NCBI GenBank assembly: GCA_050951725.1
Contig: JBMNJO010000001.1
Span: forward strand, 868,001-932,000
DNA length: 64,000 nt
Direction: 5' to 3'
Source: DTU052 sp050951725
Lineage (GTDB): Bacteria; Bacillota; Syntrophomonadia; Syntrophomonadales; DTU052
The notes beneath the pieces are model-generated. The model did not search any database. It worked only from the letters and a program-made list of their open reading frames with translations, and was not told the DNA's origin. The translations under genes were made by a program, and so were the position numbers. Of the stretch, positions 43,966-52,205 are shown in pieces (the stretch's first letter is position 1; each line of letters opens with the position of its first letter).

Positions 43966-44577
43966 TTATCCAAGTACTAGCGACAACAGCAAAGGGGACA
44001 GGTATGCTTCAACCAATGCCCCCAGCAGAAGGACAATAGTGATGCCGATCATAGTCAGGGTATACAGTACAAAATTCTGCCACAGTTCCGCCCGGGCCTG
44101 AAAACGTCCCCGCACCAGAAACAGCGAGAAATTCAGACACACCACTGCACCCATGAGCAGGAAGGGAACGTAAATCAGGTTTTGGGGAATGACAGACGAG
44201 ATACCGATCATCAGGCCCAGGGTGCCTTTATTCTCTACAAGAAATCCCAGTGTGAATCCCAATGAAAAGGCCCGGGCAAAGATAAGCCCCAGGATCAGCG
44301 GAACCCCCACCACGGTCAGCCCCAGAAACCACATAAGAGCTGCGGTCTTTATCTGGCTTCCGGCCACGGAGAACAGGAGGCTGTAACCGCCGCTTAAAGA
44401 GCCGCCATTCTCGATAAGATTATCAATCAGGGTTACTAAATGACTTCTCGTTTCTGCAACCAGATTTCCCGACTTCATCTCGCCAGCTGCTATCCCCCCG
44501 GCAAATACCAGGATCAAGAGCAGGTATTTGAAGAGGTTGTTGAGGATATGCTGTTTAAACATAGTGTGCAGGTTCAT
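43966..44577 (-). CDS. spoIIM: Stage II sporulation protein M
   Basis: 203 residues with about five membrane segments, including GVPLILGLIFARAFSLGFTLGFLV and SSVIPQNLIYVPFLLMG, typical of SpoIIM. With SpoIID and SpoIIP it forms the engulfment peptidoglycan hydrolase complex, SpoIIM recruiting the others. ATG after AAGGGAG. Followed by yqzK and xerD, 14 bases apart from yqzK. In B. subtilis fur lies in between; here it does not. Confidence 0.93.
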   Translation of the reverse strand: MNLHTMFKQHILNNLFKYLLLILVFAGGIAAGEMKSGNLVAETRSHLVTLIDNLIENGGSLSGGYSLLFSVAGSQIKTAALMWFLGLTVVGVPLILGLIFARAFSLGFTLGFLVENKGTLGLMIGISSVIPQNLIYVPFLLMGAVVCLNFSLFLVRGRFQARAELWQNFVLYTLTMIGITIVLLLGALVEAYLSPLLLSLVLG

Positions 44578-44661
44578 GTCTTCTCCCTTACATCCCCCGA
44601 GTCCCCGGACTAGCCTCCTGTTGAATTCTTATTTTTCTCTCCCCCACTTTATGCCCAAGAA

Positions 44662-44712
44662 AAAATGGGGTCAGGCTTGAATAATTCACTTATTCAAGCC
44701 TGACCCCATTTT
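44662..44712. repeat. Palindromic repeat with 23-bp perfect arms (terminator-like)
   Basis: Arms 44662-44684 and 44690-44712 are perfect inverted repeats (core GGGGTCAGGCTTGAATAA) with a 5-base loop. On the minus strand a T-run follows, 12 bases beyond the ComB-like gene stop, so it can terminate that transcript. Part of the window's set of long palindromes. Confidence 0.75.
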
Positions 44713-44723
44713 AAAGGTCTAAC

Positions 44724-45422
44724 CTAAATCGTCTCGCAAATAATATCTCTGGAAGGAGCCAAATCCTTGATCAGACCCAGTATGTAATGCGCAGCCAGTA
44801 TGTCTTCCTGGGAATTCCGGCTGGCGGCCACCACTGCGATTCCGGACGCGTGGCGCATCAGGTTGAGCGCGCGCAGGGCTGCGGTAGTGGCTGGTGCGGT
44901 TCCCTTTTGAAGCAGGGTGCGGGCAATGGTTCCCGTTATGACCTGGTCGGTTACCTGGTAGGCAGCGTCAAAGGCTACCCCTCCGGTATCGGTAACCGCC
45001 ACCACCACCCGGTTTTCAAAGCGGGTCAGTTTCGGGGTTTCCGCTCCCAGGTTGGGGACGACTGCTTCTATGATAACGCCTTCGCTGTTCAGGCCTTCCA
45101 TCAGCTTCTGACATCGTTGCAACCGCTCCTCATCTCCACCAGCTCGAGGTTCCGAGACCACAATCACCCCTACCCCATCAGCGAGGGCTGCTCGGGCCGC
45201 GATCCTTCCGATCCTCTCCGGATCGACCTTGACCGGAGCACGGGTAAAGTCAGGACTGGCGCCAAAAACTCTCAGTGCGCCGGCATCCAGCGCACTCTCC
45301 AAAGTGGTTGACATATCGATAACATCCACCACCATAACGGCCAAACCCTGCTGGGCCGCTGATACCGCTCCGCTGGCGTCAGTGGTCATCATCACTTTTT
45401 TTAATTCGGCCGTAGTAACCAC
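44724..45422 (-). CDS. ComB-like (2-phosphosulfolactate phosphatase-like) conserved protein
   Basis: 232 residues. The segment VMVVDVIDMSTTLESALDAGA resembles the N-terminal core VIDVLRASTTI...GA of ComB family phosphatases, and PRAGGDEERLQRC could carry acidic metal ligands. The resemblance is partial, so only fold-level similarity is claimed. Rossmann-like beta strands alternate with Ala-rich helices. GTG 45422 opens the frame, overlapping endoQ by 44 bases, with GGGGGAG too close; GTG/ATG codons at 45395-45389 are alternatives. Its coupling to endoQ may be functional or only positional. Confidence 0.55.
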   Translation of the reverse strand: MVTTAELKKVMMTTDASGAVSAAQQGLAVMVVDVIDMSTTLESALDAGALRVFGASPDFTRAPVKVDPERIGRIAARAALADGVGVIVVSEPRAGGDEERLQRCQKLMEGLNSEGVIIEAVVPNLGAETPKLTRFENRVVVAVTDTGGVAFDAAYQVTDQVITGTIARTLLQKGTAPATTAALRALNLMRHASGIAVVAASRNSQEDILAAHYILGLIKDLAPSRDIICETI

Positions 45423-46554
45423 CTCCCCCGGGAATTATCTCTAGCTCATTATTACGCATTTTCTCGATATAGTGTACCACCGCCGGCTTTATAACGCGCT
45501 TCATCTGCTCGAGATCGGCCCGTTCCATGATGGCTATATCACTCCCAAAGGACTGGCGCAAGCGACCATGGGTCTTTGGCCCCAGACCAGGGATGAAATG
45601 GAGTGGCACCCGGTAGTGGTAGGGAGGTCTCCCAATGGGGTGGTGCGGTTCCGCATAATCTCTGATATCCAATATCCGGTCCCACACCCCAGGGATCATC
45701 TTCTGCCCGCAGATATCGCAGGCGAAGGTCGCATCCCCGGTCTGGGCAATCACCCCACAGTTTGCGCAGAAACTCCGGTGATACTTCCCCAGGTGAGGAT
45801 GCATGCCATAGTTGGCCATGATCCGGCGCCCATTCTCACCCAATAGGGCCATTCTGAATTCAGCAAAGCTCAGGTTCGCCATCCTGATCAGGTTGTACTC
45901 CCGTCCCAGATTGGCCAGTGAATGGGCGTCCGAATTGGATAAAAAAGTGTAACTGCGGGTTTCCTTTATAGTATCCGCCATATCAGTGTCTGATGATAAC
46001 CCCAGTTCGATGGCCATAACATGGTTTACCCGCTGGCCGAGACCCTCCGAAAGACGGGATACCCAGCACCCGTAGGCGCCGCGGTGCGGTGTAAAGGCAT
46101 GCGCTACCACAAAGATCCCCTGCAGGCCAGCCGTGAGATCAATTAATTCGGTGGCCTTCAGGGAGGTATGCTGAGTAGAAAGATTAAGGTTGGTGACCTT
46201 CTTTCGCATCACCTTCTGCCAGGTCTCTACCGCAGCAAGATCCGGGAGATAGGCAATAAAATGGACTCCCTCACGGCTTTCCACCTCTACTCCCATAAGC
46301 AGCATAACCCCATGCTCGGTAATCAGGTCCCCATTTCTGGTGGGCAAAAGCTTTTCCTGTTCGATCAGTTCCTTGATATCACGCAGGACCAACGGGCTTC
46401 CGCAGTCGACTATGCCGACCATCTGCAGCCCCTTGTCCCGCGACCCGTTTTCCAGGATGTTGGTCAGGGTCATTTTGTCCGAAGCGGTAATCTTAACCGC
46501 CTGCCCCTGAGCACGCCCGATATGAACATGTAAATCGGCATAATACAGATGCAT
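45379..46554 (-). CDS. Endonuclease Q (PHP-domain DNA repair nuclease)
   Basis: About 391 residues. PHP metal motifs: DLHVHIGRA, GIVDCGS, MGVEVES, VVAHAFTPHRG and SNSDAHSLANLGREYN. A zinc ribbon (CANCG..CDICG) near 290-310 and a helix-hairpin-helix-like end (FIPGLGPKTHGRLR) match EndoQ, which nicks DNA 5' of deaminated bases (uracil, hypoxanthine) and abasic sites. Best known from Thermococcales and some Firmicutes. ATG 46554 has AAGGAG 7 bases before it; the frame opens at 46656 but that part is unrelated. Confidence 0.85.
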   Translation of the reverse strand: MHLYYADLHVHIGRAQGQAVKITASDKMTLTNILENGSRDKGLQMVGIVDCGSPLVLRDIKELIEQEKLLPTRNGDLITEHGVMLLMGVEVESREGVHFIAYLPDLAAVETWQKVMRKKVTNLNLSTQHTSLKATELIDLTAGLQGIFVVAHAFTPHRGAYGCWVSRLSEGLGQRVNHVMAIELGLSSDTDMADTIKETRSYTFLSNSDAHSLANLGREYNLIRMANLSFAEFRMALLGENGRRIMANYGMHPHLGKYHRSFCANCGVIAQTGDATFACDICGQKMIPGVWDRILDIRDYAEPHHPIGRPPYHYRVPLHFIPGLGPKTHGRLRQSFGSDIAIMERADLEQMKRVIKPAVVHYIEKMRNNELEIIPGGGGYYGRIKKSDDDH

Positions 46555-46719
46555 TTCAATTCTCCTTATCAGAATTGAACGAATGACCTGTTCCTGATAA
46601 AGCGATAGTAAAAAGATTGGCGGGTATAAGATTGGCAGTGTGATTATTTGGTTCAAACCCGGTCCAGGATTCTTTCGCTTCCAGGTCTCTAAAGAAATTT
46701 TATTTATACAATCATCAGG

Positions 46720-47250
46720 TCATTCCCTCTTCGCCAGGTGGAGCAAACCAATGAGGGTCTTGCCGTCCTTTATCTCGCCCCGGTTCATTCTGGCGCAGGC
46801 TTCCTGGTAAGGAATCATCTCTGCATTGAGGAACTCGTCCTCATCCGGATGACTTTCACCCCAAGTAAGACCGGAAGCCAGGTACAGGTGTATGAATTCA
46901 TCTGTGAACCCGGGGGTGGTGTAATAACAGTACAGCTTTTCCCATGAGTCAGCAATGATCCCCGCTTCCTCCAACAACTCGCGCTGGGCACATTCCAGAG
47001 GATCTTCACCGGGAGAAAGCTTTCCTGCCGGAATTTCCCAGAGCATCTCGCCAACCGGATAGCGGTACTGCCGGACCAAACAGATGCGATCCTGGTCATC
47101 CCGGGCGATTACTGCCACCGCACCCGGGTGTTCAATACACTCGCGGGTAGCTTCCTTGCCGTTGGGGAGTTCCACGGTATCAACCCTGAGCTTGACGATC
47201 TTTCCTGTGAAAATATTCTGGCTGCTCTTTTTTATCTCTGTAAAATCCAT
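46720..47250 (-). CDS. nudF: ADP-ribose pyrophosphatase (Nudix)
   Basis: About 176 residues. A perfect Nudix box GKLSPGEDPLECAQRELLEEAGI (residues about 92-114) and the ADPRase-type Pro about 16 residues later. It hydrolyses ADP-ribose to AMP and ribose-5-phosphate. ATG 47250 follows GGGG at 9 bases; the frame opens at 47277. In B. subtilis nudF lies next to mciZ, and the same is seen here. Single-gene unit. Confidence 0.9.
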   Translation of the reverse strand: MDFTEIKKSSQNIFTGKIVKLRVDTVELPNGKEATRECIEHPGAVAVIARDDQDRICLVRQYRYPVGEMLWEIPAGKLSPGEDPLECAQRELLEEAGIIADSWEKLYCYYTTPGFTDEFIHLYLASGLTWGESHPDEDEFLNAEMIPYQEACARMNRGEIKDGKTLIGLLHLAKRE

Positions 47251-47367
47251 CGCAGATACCCCTTTCAATGTATACAACGGGTATCATGGATTGGGTTAAT
47301 CCTGGACACCCGCAAAAATCTGCATAACCTGGCACTTGTTTCGCATATGCTGTGAGGGGGTGATCAC

Positions 47368-47493
47368 TTGAGTCTGCTAATCCTGAATAACCGGCTGGTA
47401 TATGTGGGCAAGGCAAAATATCTGATGTCAGAGCTGAAAAAGCTCCCTCCCCGCGCAACCGTAAAGTCCATAATCAACCAAAGACTCCATTAG
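47368..47493 (+). CDS. mciZ: MciZ-like 41-residue division inhibitor
   Basis: TTG start with AGGGGGTG upstream, then 41 codons to TAG 47491-47493: ...NRLVYVGKAKYLMSELKKL... The core V-x-x-VGKA-x5-x-LK resembles B. subtilis MciZ (GVVLVGKAWEIRAKLKEY), a 40-residue peptide that caps FtsZ and blocks Z-ring formation in the sporulating mother cell. Length and position beside nudF also match. About 7 of 18 core residues are identical by eye. GCATAAC (47322-47328) and CATATGCT (47344-47351), 15 bases apart, loosely resemble a SigE promoter. Too short for routine gene callers. Confidence 0.68.
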   Translation: MSLLILNNRLVYVGKAKYLMSELKKLPPRATVKSIINQRLH

Positions 47494-47502
47494 TGCATCA
47501 TT

Positions 47503-47565
47503 GCATCATGGGGACAGTCCCCGTGATTCATTTTGCATCATGGGGACTGTCCCCATGATGCAAAA
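47503..47565. repeat. Tandem palindromic repeats at the DUF3866 3' end
   Basis: Two related palindromes. The first (about 47503-47527) is ATGGGGACAGTCCCCGTGAT. The second has 17-bp perfect arms TTTTGCATCATGGGGAC (47531-47547) and its complement (47549-47565). The second overlaps the end of the DUF3866 gene and supplies its last codons and stop. On the minus strand it can also act as a terminator. Confidence 0.75.
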
Positions 47566-48616
47566 TACATAGCTGGGCGGCGGCCCCCAGGGCCAGGAAG
47601 AAATCGTGATCCTCCTCCCTGTTCCGGCCCATGGTAGTGGGGTTCAGTCCATATCTCATCAGGGCCTCATCGACCTGGCCGCCGTCCAAATAGGTGACAT
47701 CATGTTTTGCCGGAATACTACTCCGTGCGACCTGACCTTCGATTACGCTTGCCTTGGCAGATTCCAGCAGGGGTAAGGGAACCTTGACCCTTACCTGGCA
47801 CACATCCTCCAGGACCGTAAGGGTATGGTGGCTGATGCCGCGGTGACGCTCCCGCTGGTCAGCAAAGCTGATCCGGGGAACCGCAACCGGGAGTCCTCCC
47901 AGGCTGTGGACCGCATTCAGTATCACTCCCTGTTCAATCCCGCTAAACCCCCACTTGCTCCCGGTGCCGACAATGCCGGGACCCATGGCAACGATGATCA
48001 CATCCGGTTCGAAAACCGCATGGGCCGCCAGGAGACCACTGAAGATATTGACCGCTTCCAGGTCGCCCCCCCAGGCGTTCCCGGCGGTCACCGTCCCCTT
48101 TAATAGGCCGGAGCCTTTCAGCTGCTCAACCGTGCGGCTCCATGGCAGGGGCAGACTGGCCGCGTCAGTCATTACATAGGCCACCTGTAAGCCCTGGGCG
48201 GCCAGGCAGGCACACAGCGGCGCCAGCATAGAATGCAGGGTGGCCACCAGGACCGGTATACCCGCCAGGTCCTGCACCGACTGCAACAGCTGGTGGTAGG
48301 GACTGGCTGCCTCCTCCACGCTCAGTACCCGGCACTGCCAGGGGGTGTATCTCATCTTCATGATATGGCCAGACCCGCTCAGTTCAACCTCAGGCCGGTC
48401 CAGGTTGACCATGACAAAGTCAAATCCACCGCTCCCCAATGCCAGAGAACTGGCCGTAGTATTCAGGACCACCCGATCACCGGCCTCAATGGGACCGGTA
48501 ACCTCCTCGTAGGCCACCGCCCGGCGGATATCACCGTCCACCTCCACCCTAAGCTCCACCAGACCGGGCCTCCGACCGGTCACCTGACGTACCGTTCCGG
48601 TTTTGCTTTCGATCAT
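47528..48616 (-). CDS. DUF3866 family protein
   Basis: 362 residues, soluble. An N-terminal beta domain (GDIRRAVAYEEVTGPIEAGDRVVLN) and a Rossmann-like core (VAYVMTDAASLPLPWSRTV; VIIVAMGPGIVGTGS) match DUF3866, common beside the M20 peptidase gene in Firmicutes. Function unknown. ATG overlaps the peptidase stop as ATGA. The last 12 residues (ILHHGDSPHDAK) are encoded by a palindromic repeat, so the native C-terminus has probably been replaced. Confidence 0.8.
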   Translation of the reverse strand: MIESKTGTVRQVTGRRPGLVELRVEVDGDIRRAVAYEEVTGPIEAGDRVVLNTTASSLALGSGGFDFVMVNLDRPEVELSGSGHIMKMRYTPWQCRVLSVEEAASPYHQLLQSVQDLAGIPVLVATLHSMLAPLCACLAAQGLQVAYVMTDAASLPLPWSRTVEQLKGSGLLKGTVTAGNAWGGDLEAVNIFSGLLAAHAVFEPDVIIVAMGPGIVGTGSKWGFSGIEQGVILNAVHSLGGLPVAVPRISFADQRERHRGISHHTLTVLEDVCQVRVKVPLPLLESAKASVIEGQVARSSIPAKHDVTYLDGGQVDEALMRYGLNPTTMGRNREEDHDFFLALGAAAQLCILHHGDSPHDAK

Positions 48617-49737
48617 GACTCGATTTTCCCAGCTTCTTCAATAATCTGCAAGATGTATTGGGCACTGTCCACTAGGCTGTTCACCGTAATGAATTCCTCG
48701 GTAGTATGGACCTTTTCCATACCAATGCCTAGGTTAGCGCAGCGGATTCCCATACCGTTAAAGATGTTGGCATCACTGCCTCCCCCAGTCCGTCCCAACA
48801 CCGGCTCTTTCCCCATGGCCCGGGCTGCCCGGGCCGCGATTTGCACCACCGGTTCCTCCGGGTCCAGATCGATCATGGGGTAGAGGTGAACGACCTCCAC
48901 CTCGCACCGGCCACCTTTCTCCTCCACCTTTTGCCGGAAGGTGGTAACTATCTCATTGGTGAGCGCATCCAGTTTAGCCGGACTAAGACTGCGGGCTTCC
49001 CCCTTCACCTCGACCCGGTCAGCCACAATATTCCGCGCCCGGCCACCGTGGATGGTGCCCAGGTTACAGGTAGTCTCCTCATCAATCCTACCAATATCGA
49101 GGTGATTAATAGCATAAGCCGCCAGAGATATCGCATTAAGGCCTTCCTCCGGGTTAATCCCCGCATGAGCGGCTTTGCCAATTACCGTCAGCACAAACTC
49201 GTTCTGGGTCGGAGCTTTGATAATAATATTACCGGCATCACCACCACTGTCCAGTACATAACCCAGCTTCGACCTGACCCGGCTGAAGTCCAGGTGTTTC
49301 GAACCCATCAGCCCCTGTTCCTCACTCACGGTAAAAATGACCTCCAGTGGTGGATGGGAAAGGTTTCGCTCCTTGATCACCTGCAACGCTTCCAGGATGG
49401 CCGCTATCCCCGCCTTGTCATCGCCACCCAGGATGGTGTCCCCAGCGGAGCGGATGACTCCGTCGTCCAACAATGGTTCAACGCCCTTACCCGGTACTAC
49501 AGTATCCATGTGCGCACTCAAGAAAATGGAGGGCCCGGGCACCTTGCCATCCTTCCAGGCGAACAGGTTGCCTGATTCACCCTCGAGAGCCTTACCGGCC
49601 TCGTCCTCATAAACTTCCATCCCCATGCCCTGCAGGCGGGAGCACAAGAAATCACGCACGGCTCCTTCTTTTCCCGATTCAGAATCAATCCTGACCAGGG
49701 CCATAAAGTCTCGAACAATCCGATCTCTGTTAACCAA
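48613..49737 (-). CDS. M20 family metallopeptidase (YqjE/PepT-like)
   Basis: 374 residues. Zinc ligands: LSAHMDTVVPG, GGDDKAGIAAILEAL, SEEQGLMGSKHLD, LDSGGDAGN and a late His in EKVHTTEEF. The lid/dimerisation domain lies near 175-285. Cleaves small peptides or N-acyl amino acids; the YqjE branch has no known substrate. TTG start with AGGGTGG close by. It is coupled to DUF3866 downstream. Confidence 0.9.
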   Translation of the reverse strand: MVNRDRIVRDFMALVRIDSESGKEGAVRDFLCSRLQGMGMEVYEDEAGKALEGESGNLFAWKDGKVPGPSIFLSAHMDTVVPGKGVEPLLDDGVIRSAGDTILGGDDKAGIAAILEALQVIKERNLSHPPLEVIFTVSEEQGLMGSKHLDFSRVRSKLGYVLDSGGDAGNIIIKAPTQNEFVLTVIGKAAHAGINPEEGLNAISLAAYAINHLDIGRIDEETTCNLGTIHGGRARNIVADRVEVKGEARSLSPAKLDALTNEIVTTFRQKVEEKGGRCEVEVVHLYPMIDLDPEEPVVQIAARAARAMGKEPVLGRTGGGSDANIFNGMGIRCANLGIGMEKVHTTEEFITVNSLVDSAQYILQIIEEAGKIES

Positions 49738-49746
49738 AAACCACCC

Positions 49747-50574
49747 TCAGCTCCTTCCCAACCGGTCAAACCAATGCAAGAACCGGTTTCCGTCAATGAT
49801 TTTACTCAGCGAATACCGTTCGGTAAAAATATGCAGCAGAATTAGCGCTGCCACGAGCCCCACCCTGATGGGCAGGTTAAGTCCGTAGACCGCCATAATG
49901 CCAAGAGTCACCCCAAGGACATTGGAACCTGTGTCCCCCATCATCACCCGGGCCTTTAGATCATATGGGAAATAGGCCAGGACTGCACCTGCAATGGGCA
50001 TAAACAGCAGATAATAATTTCCGGAAAACACCAAGAGCGGTATAAATAGCAGTATAAAGGCCTTCACACACCGTCCTGGGCGCAGGTCAAACAGGTTCAT
50101 ACAGTTCGTAAAGAGAGCTATGAGCAGGACATTGACCACAAATTCCCCCAGGGTACGAGAATAAAAAAGAGAGACATAGATCGCGATTATGCCTCCCCCT
50201 AATGCCTTTAAAGCCCCGGTGGTCAATTCACCCTTTTTCAGCAAGCGGCTGAAGTGCCCGCGAAACCCCAGGGAGTCCCGTTGCCCCAGCATATCATCAA
50301 TAAACCCAAGAAATGCCATGACCATAACAGCTAGGAGGTAATGGGTAAACCTGTTTCCGGTGTAACCGTTGGAGAGCTGGATCAGTACACAGCATAGCAG
50401 AATGGTTATGGGGAAGGTCAGGCCCCCGGCTACCGGTATCCGTTCATGGCGGTAGTTTTCCCTTACCGCCCCGCAGCGTTCCAACATAGGTAATACAATA
50501 TGTATAATGATCGTCTCCAGCAGAATACCGATGATAAAGACAAAGAGCGCCAGGTATCTAGGGTCCCAGCCCAA
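49747..50574 (-). CDS. MraY/WecA-like phospho-sugar transferase
   Basis: 275 residues with about eight or nine hydrophobic segments. Catalytic Asp pair in FLGFIDDMLG, nucleotide site in NCMNLFDLRPG, and MGDTGSNVLG are classical for polyprenyl-phosphate sugar-1-phosphate transferases. It would attach a sugar phosphate to undecaprenyl phosphate at the inner membrane face. The YqjE neighbourhood rather than the dcw cluster suggests it is not MraY proper. TTG start 7 bases after AGGAGG. Next gene is a glycosyltransferase. Confidence 0.85.
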   Translation of the reverse strand: MGWDPRYLALFVFIIGILLETIIIHIVLPMLERCGAVRENYRHERIPVAGGLTFPITILLCCVLIQLSNGYTGNRFTHYLLAVMVMAFLGFIDDMLGQRDSLGFRGHFSRLLKKGELTTGALKALGGGIIAIYVSLFYSRTLGEFVVNVLLIALFTNCMNLFDLRPGRCVKAFILLFIPLLVFSGNYYLLFMPIAGAVLAYFPYDLKARVMMGDTGSNVLGVTLGIMAVYGLNLPIRVGLVAALILLHIFTERYSLSKIIDGNRFLHWFDRLGRS

Positions 50575-50578
50575 TCTT

Positions 50579-51250
50579 CTACCTCCTGTTCTCCGCCAGT
50601 ATCACCCGGGCCACATCAACGAACTGCCGTCCGCGGTGAAGAAAGCCCTTAAGGTTGCGGCCAGTTTCTGCATGGCTCATCTGTACCGGCACCTCCATAA
50701 CCCGATAACCTCGCCGCAGAGCGCGGATGGTCATGCCGATCTCAATCCCAAAGCCAGAATGAAAGGGCAGGATATCCTGTAGAACTTGGTAAGTCATTGC
50801 CCGCTGACCGCTTAATGGCTCCTCGGATACCATACCCTCGCGGGCAATACCCCAGGATGCCAGGCGTTTCACCATGCCAAACCCGCCTTTTTTCCTGGCC
50901 GGCGGAAATTTGGCAATACAGAGATCAGTCTCTCCGAGGAGGACTGGCGTCAGAATCCTGGCACCCTCCCGGGCGGTCTCTCCCAGATCACCGTCCAGGA
51001 AAACAAACACATCGGCCATTACCCCTCGTACCCCAATGTTGATGGCCTCACCTTTACCAACGTTGGTCACCAGGTCAACGACCTCCACCCCTGGTATCCC
51101 ACATTCCCGGGCTACTTCCAGGGTGCGGTCGGTCGAGCCGTCATTAACCACCCGGATGATATCCAGCTTCGGTATCTCCCGGATGGCCTGCAGAGTGGAT
51201 GCCAACCGTTGTTCCTCGTTATACGCCGGGACTATAGCTACTACTCTCAT
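50579..51250 (-). CDS. Family 2 glycosyltransferase (glucosyl-3-phosphoglycerate synthase-like)
   Basis: 223 residues. GT-A fold: VAIVPAYNEEQRLASTLQAI, VVNDGSTDRTLEVA, and the metal-binding LDGDL. The later AMTYQVLQDILPFHSGFGIEIGM resembles mannosylglycerate/glucosyl-phosphoglycerate-type enzymes, but lipid-carrier acceptors are equally possible given the MraY-like neighbour. Start ATG overlaps the steB stop as ATGA. No membrane segment. Confidence 0.82.
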   Translation of the reverse strand: MRVVAIVPAYNEEQRLASTLQAIREIPKLDIIRVVNDGSTDRTLEVARECGIPGVEVVDLVTNVGKGEAINIGVRGVMADVFVFLDGDLGETAREGARILTPVLLGETDLCIAKFPPARKKGGFGMVKRLASWGIAREGMVSEEPLSGQRAMTYQVLQDILPFHSGFGIEIGMTIRALRRGYRVMEVPVQMSHAETGRNLKGFLHRGRQFVDVARVILAENRR

Positions 51251-52149
51251 TGGAAATCCCCTCTAAGGTATTCCGCCGGGAGGGAGGGCATGAACTTTTT
51301 GGCGGTAGACTTAACCCCGTAGTCTCCCGTTTCCCCTTCAAGTACCCGAACCATAGCGATCTGCCCCGGAGTCATATCGATATCATCAATGGTGCTTATA
51401 TCAAATTCCTGGTAGGTCGTCATGTAGCTGATTGGGACCCGCGAGGTCTCACAGCCCAGTATGTTCTTGTTGTAGTTCTGCAGGCTTCTGATGAACCATG
51501 CATCCACACTGGCCGGGTAATTAAGGTTCTCATCCCGGGCTCCCCCGATCAGGATTACCTCGTCCAGAATTCCTCCGTAATCACCGTCAAAATTCACCAG
51601 GTTGTTATCCTCCAGAAACGTACGGGCCTCAGAATCTCCCCCGTTGGCCACAATCCCCGCCGCACTCAGGGCTATCATTTTCCTGAGTTCATCCGGGGGG
51701 GTACTGTGATCCAGCTGGTAATAATCACAAACCCTGATCAGAAGACCTGAATCATTAAGCCGAATCCCCGGCAGAACCACGGTTGTGGAGTCTACCCGTG
51801 CCCCGGCCAGAGAAAGACTGTTCAGCATTCCCGCCGGAATCTCCTGGCCCCCGGTCACTATAATGGCAACCCGGTACCCATTCAAGCGGTTTTTTATGAG
51901 CGGAACGCTGAAGGTTCTGCTGAATTCTTCATAATTACGGCTAACGTTGCTCATAAACGCGTTTTCTTGTGCCATCTGGCTCTCTCGTTCTCTCAGGTCA
52001 TCAAACTGGGCTTCCAGTTGGGATATTATCTTCTTCTGCTGCTCGACCATCACATCCCCGCCCACCAGGGTGCTCCCGATCAGAATACCAACCCCCAGGG
52101 CTATGAAGATCGCAACCAGGGTGGCTACATGGTAACGGATATCGAACAT
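51247..52149 (-). CDS. steB: SteB-like membrane protein (MctB/copper transporter family)
   Basis: About 300 residues. One transmembrane segment near the N-terminus (YHVATLVAIFIALGVGILIGSTL) followed by a coiled coil (about 35-70, VEQQKKIISQLEAQFDDLRERESQ) and an extracellular beta/alpha domain (VAIIVTGGQEIPAGML). Pfam calls the family MctB (copper transport), but in Corynebacterium SteB works with SteA in cell separation and wall synthesis. The steA gene directly upstream supports the SteB reading. ATG 52149 with GGGGTG. Confidence 0.82.
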   Translation of the reverse strand: MFDIRYHVATLVAIFIALGVGILIGSTLVGGDVMVEQQKKIISQLEAQFDDLRERESQMAQENAFMSNVSRNYEEFSRTFSVPLIKNRLNGYRVAIIVTGGQEIPAGMLNSLSLAGARVDSTTVVLPGIRLNDSGLLIRVCDYYQLDHSTPPDELRKMIALSAAGIVANGGDSEARTFLEDNNLVNFDGDYGGILDEVILIGGARDENLNYPASVDAWFIRSLQNYNKNILGCETSRVPISYMTTYQEFDISTIDDIDMTPGQIAMVRVLEGETGDYGVKSTAKKFMPSLPAEYLRGDFQ

Positions 52150-52205
52150 TTTATAGCACCCCACTAACCAACAAAATAAGGCGGTAGCTTTCCGTTATAT
52201 TTCCG

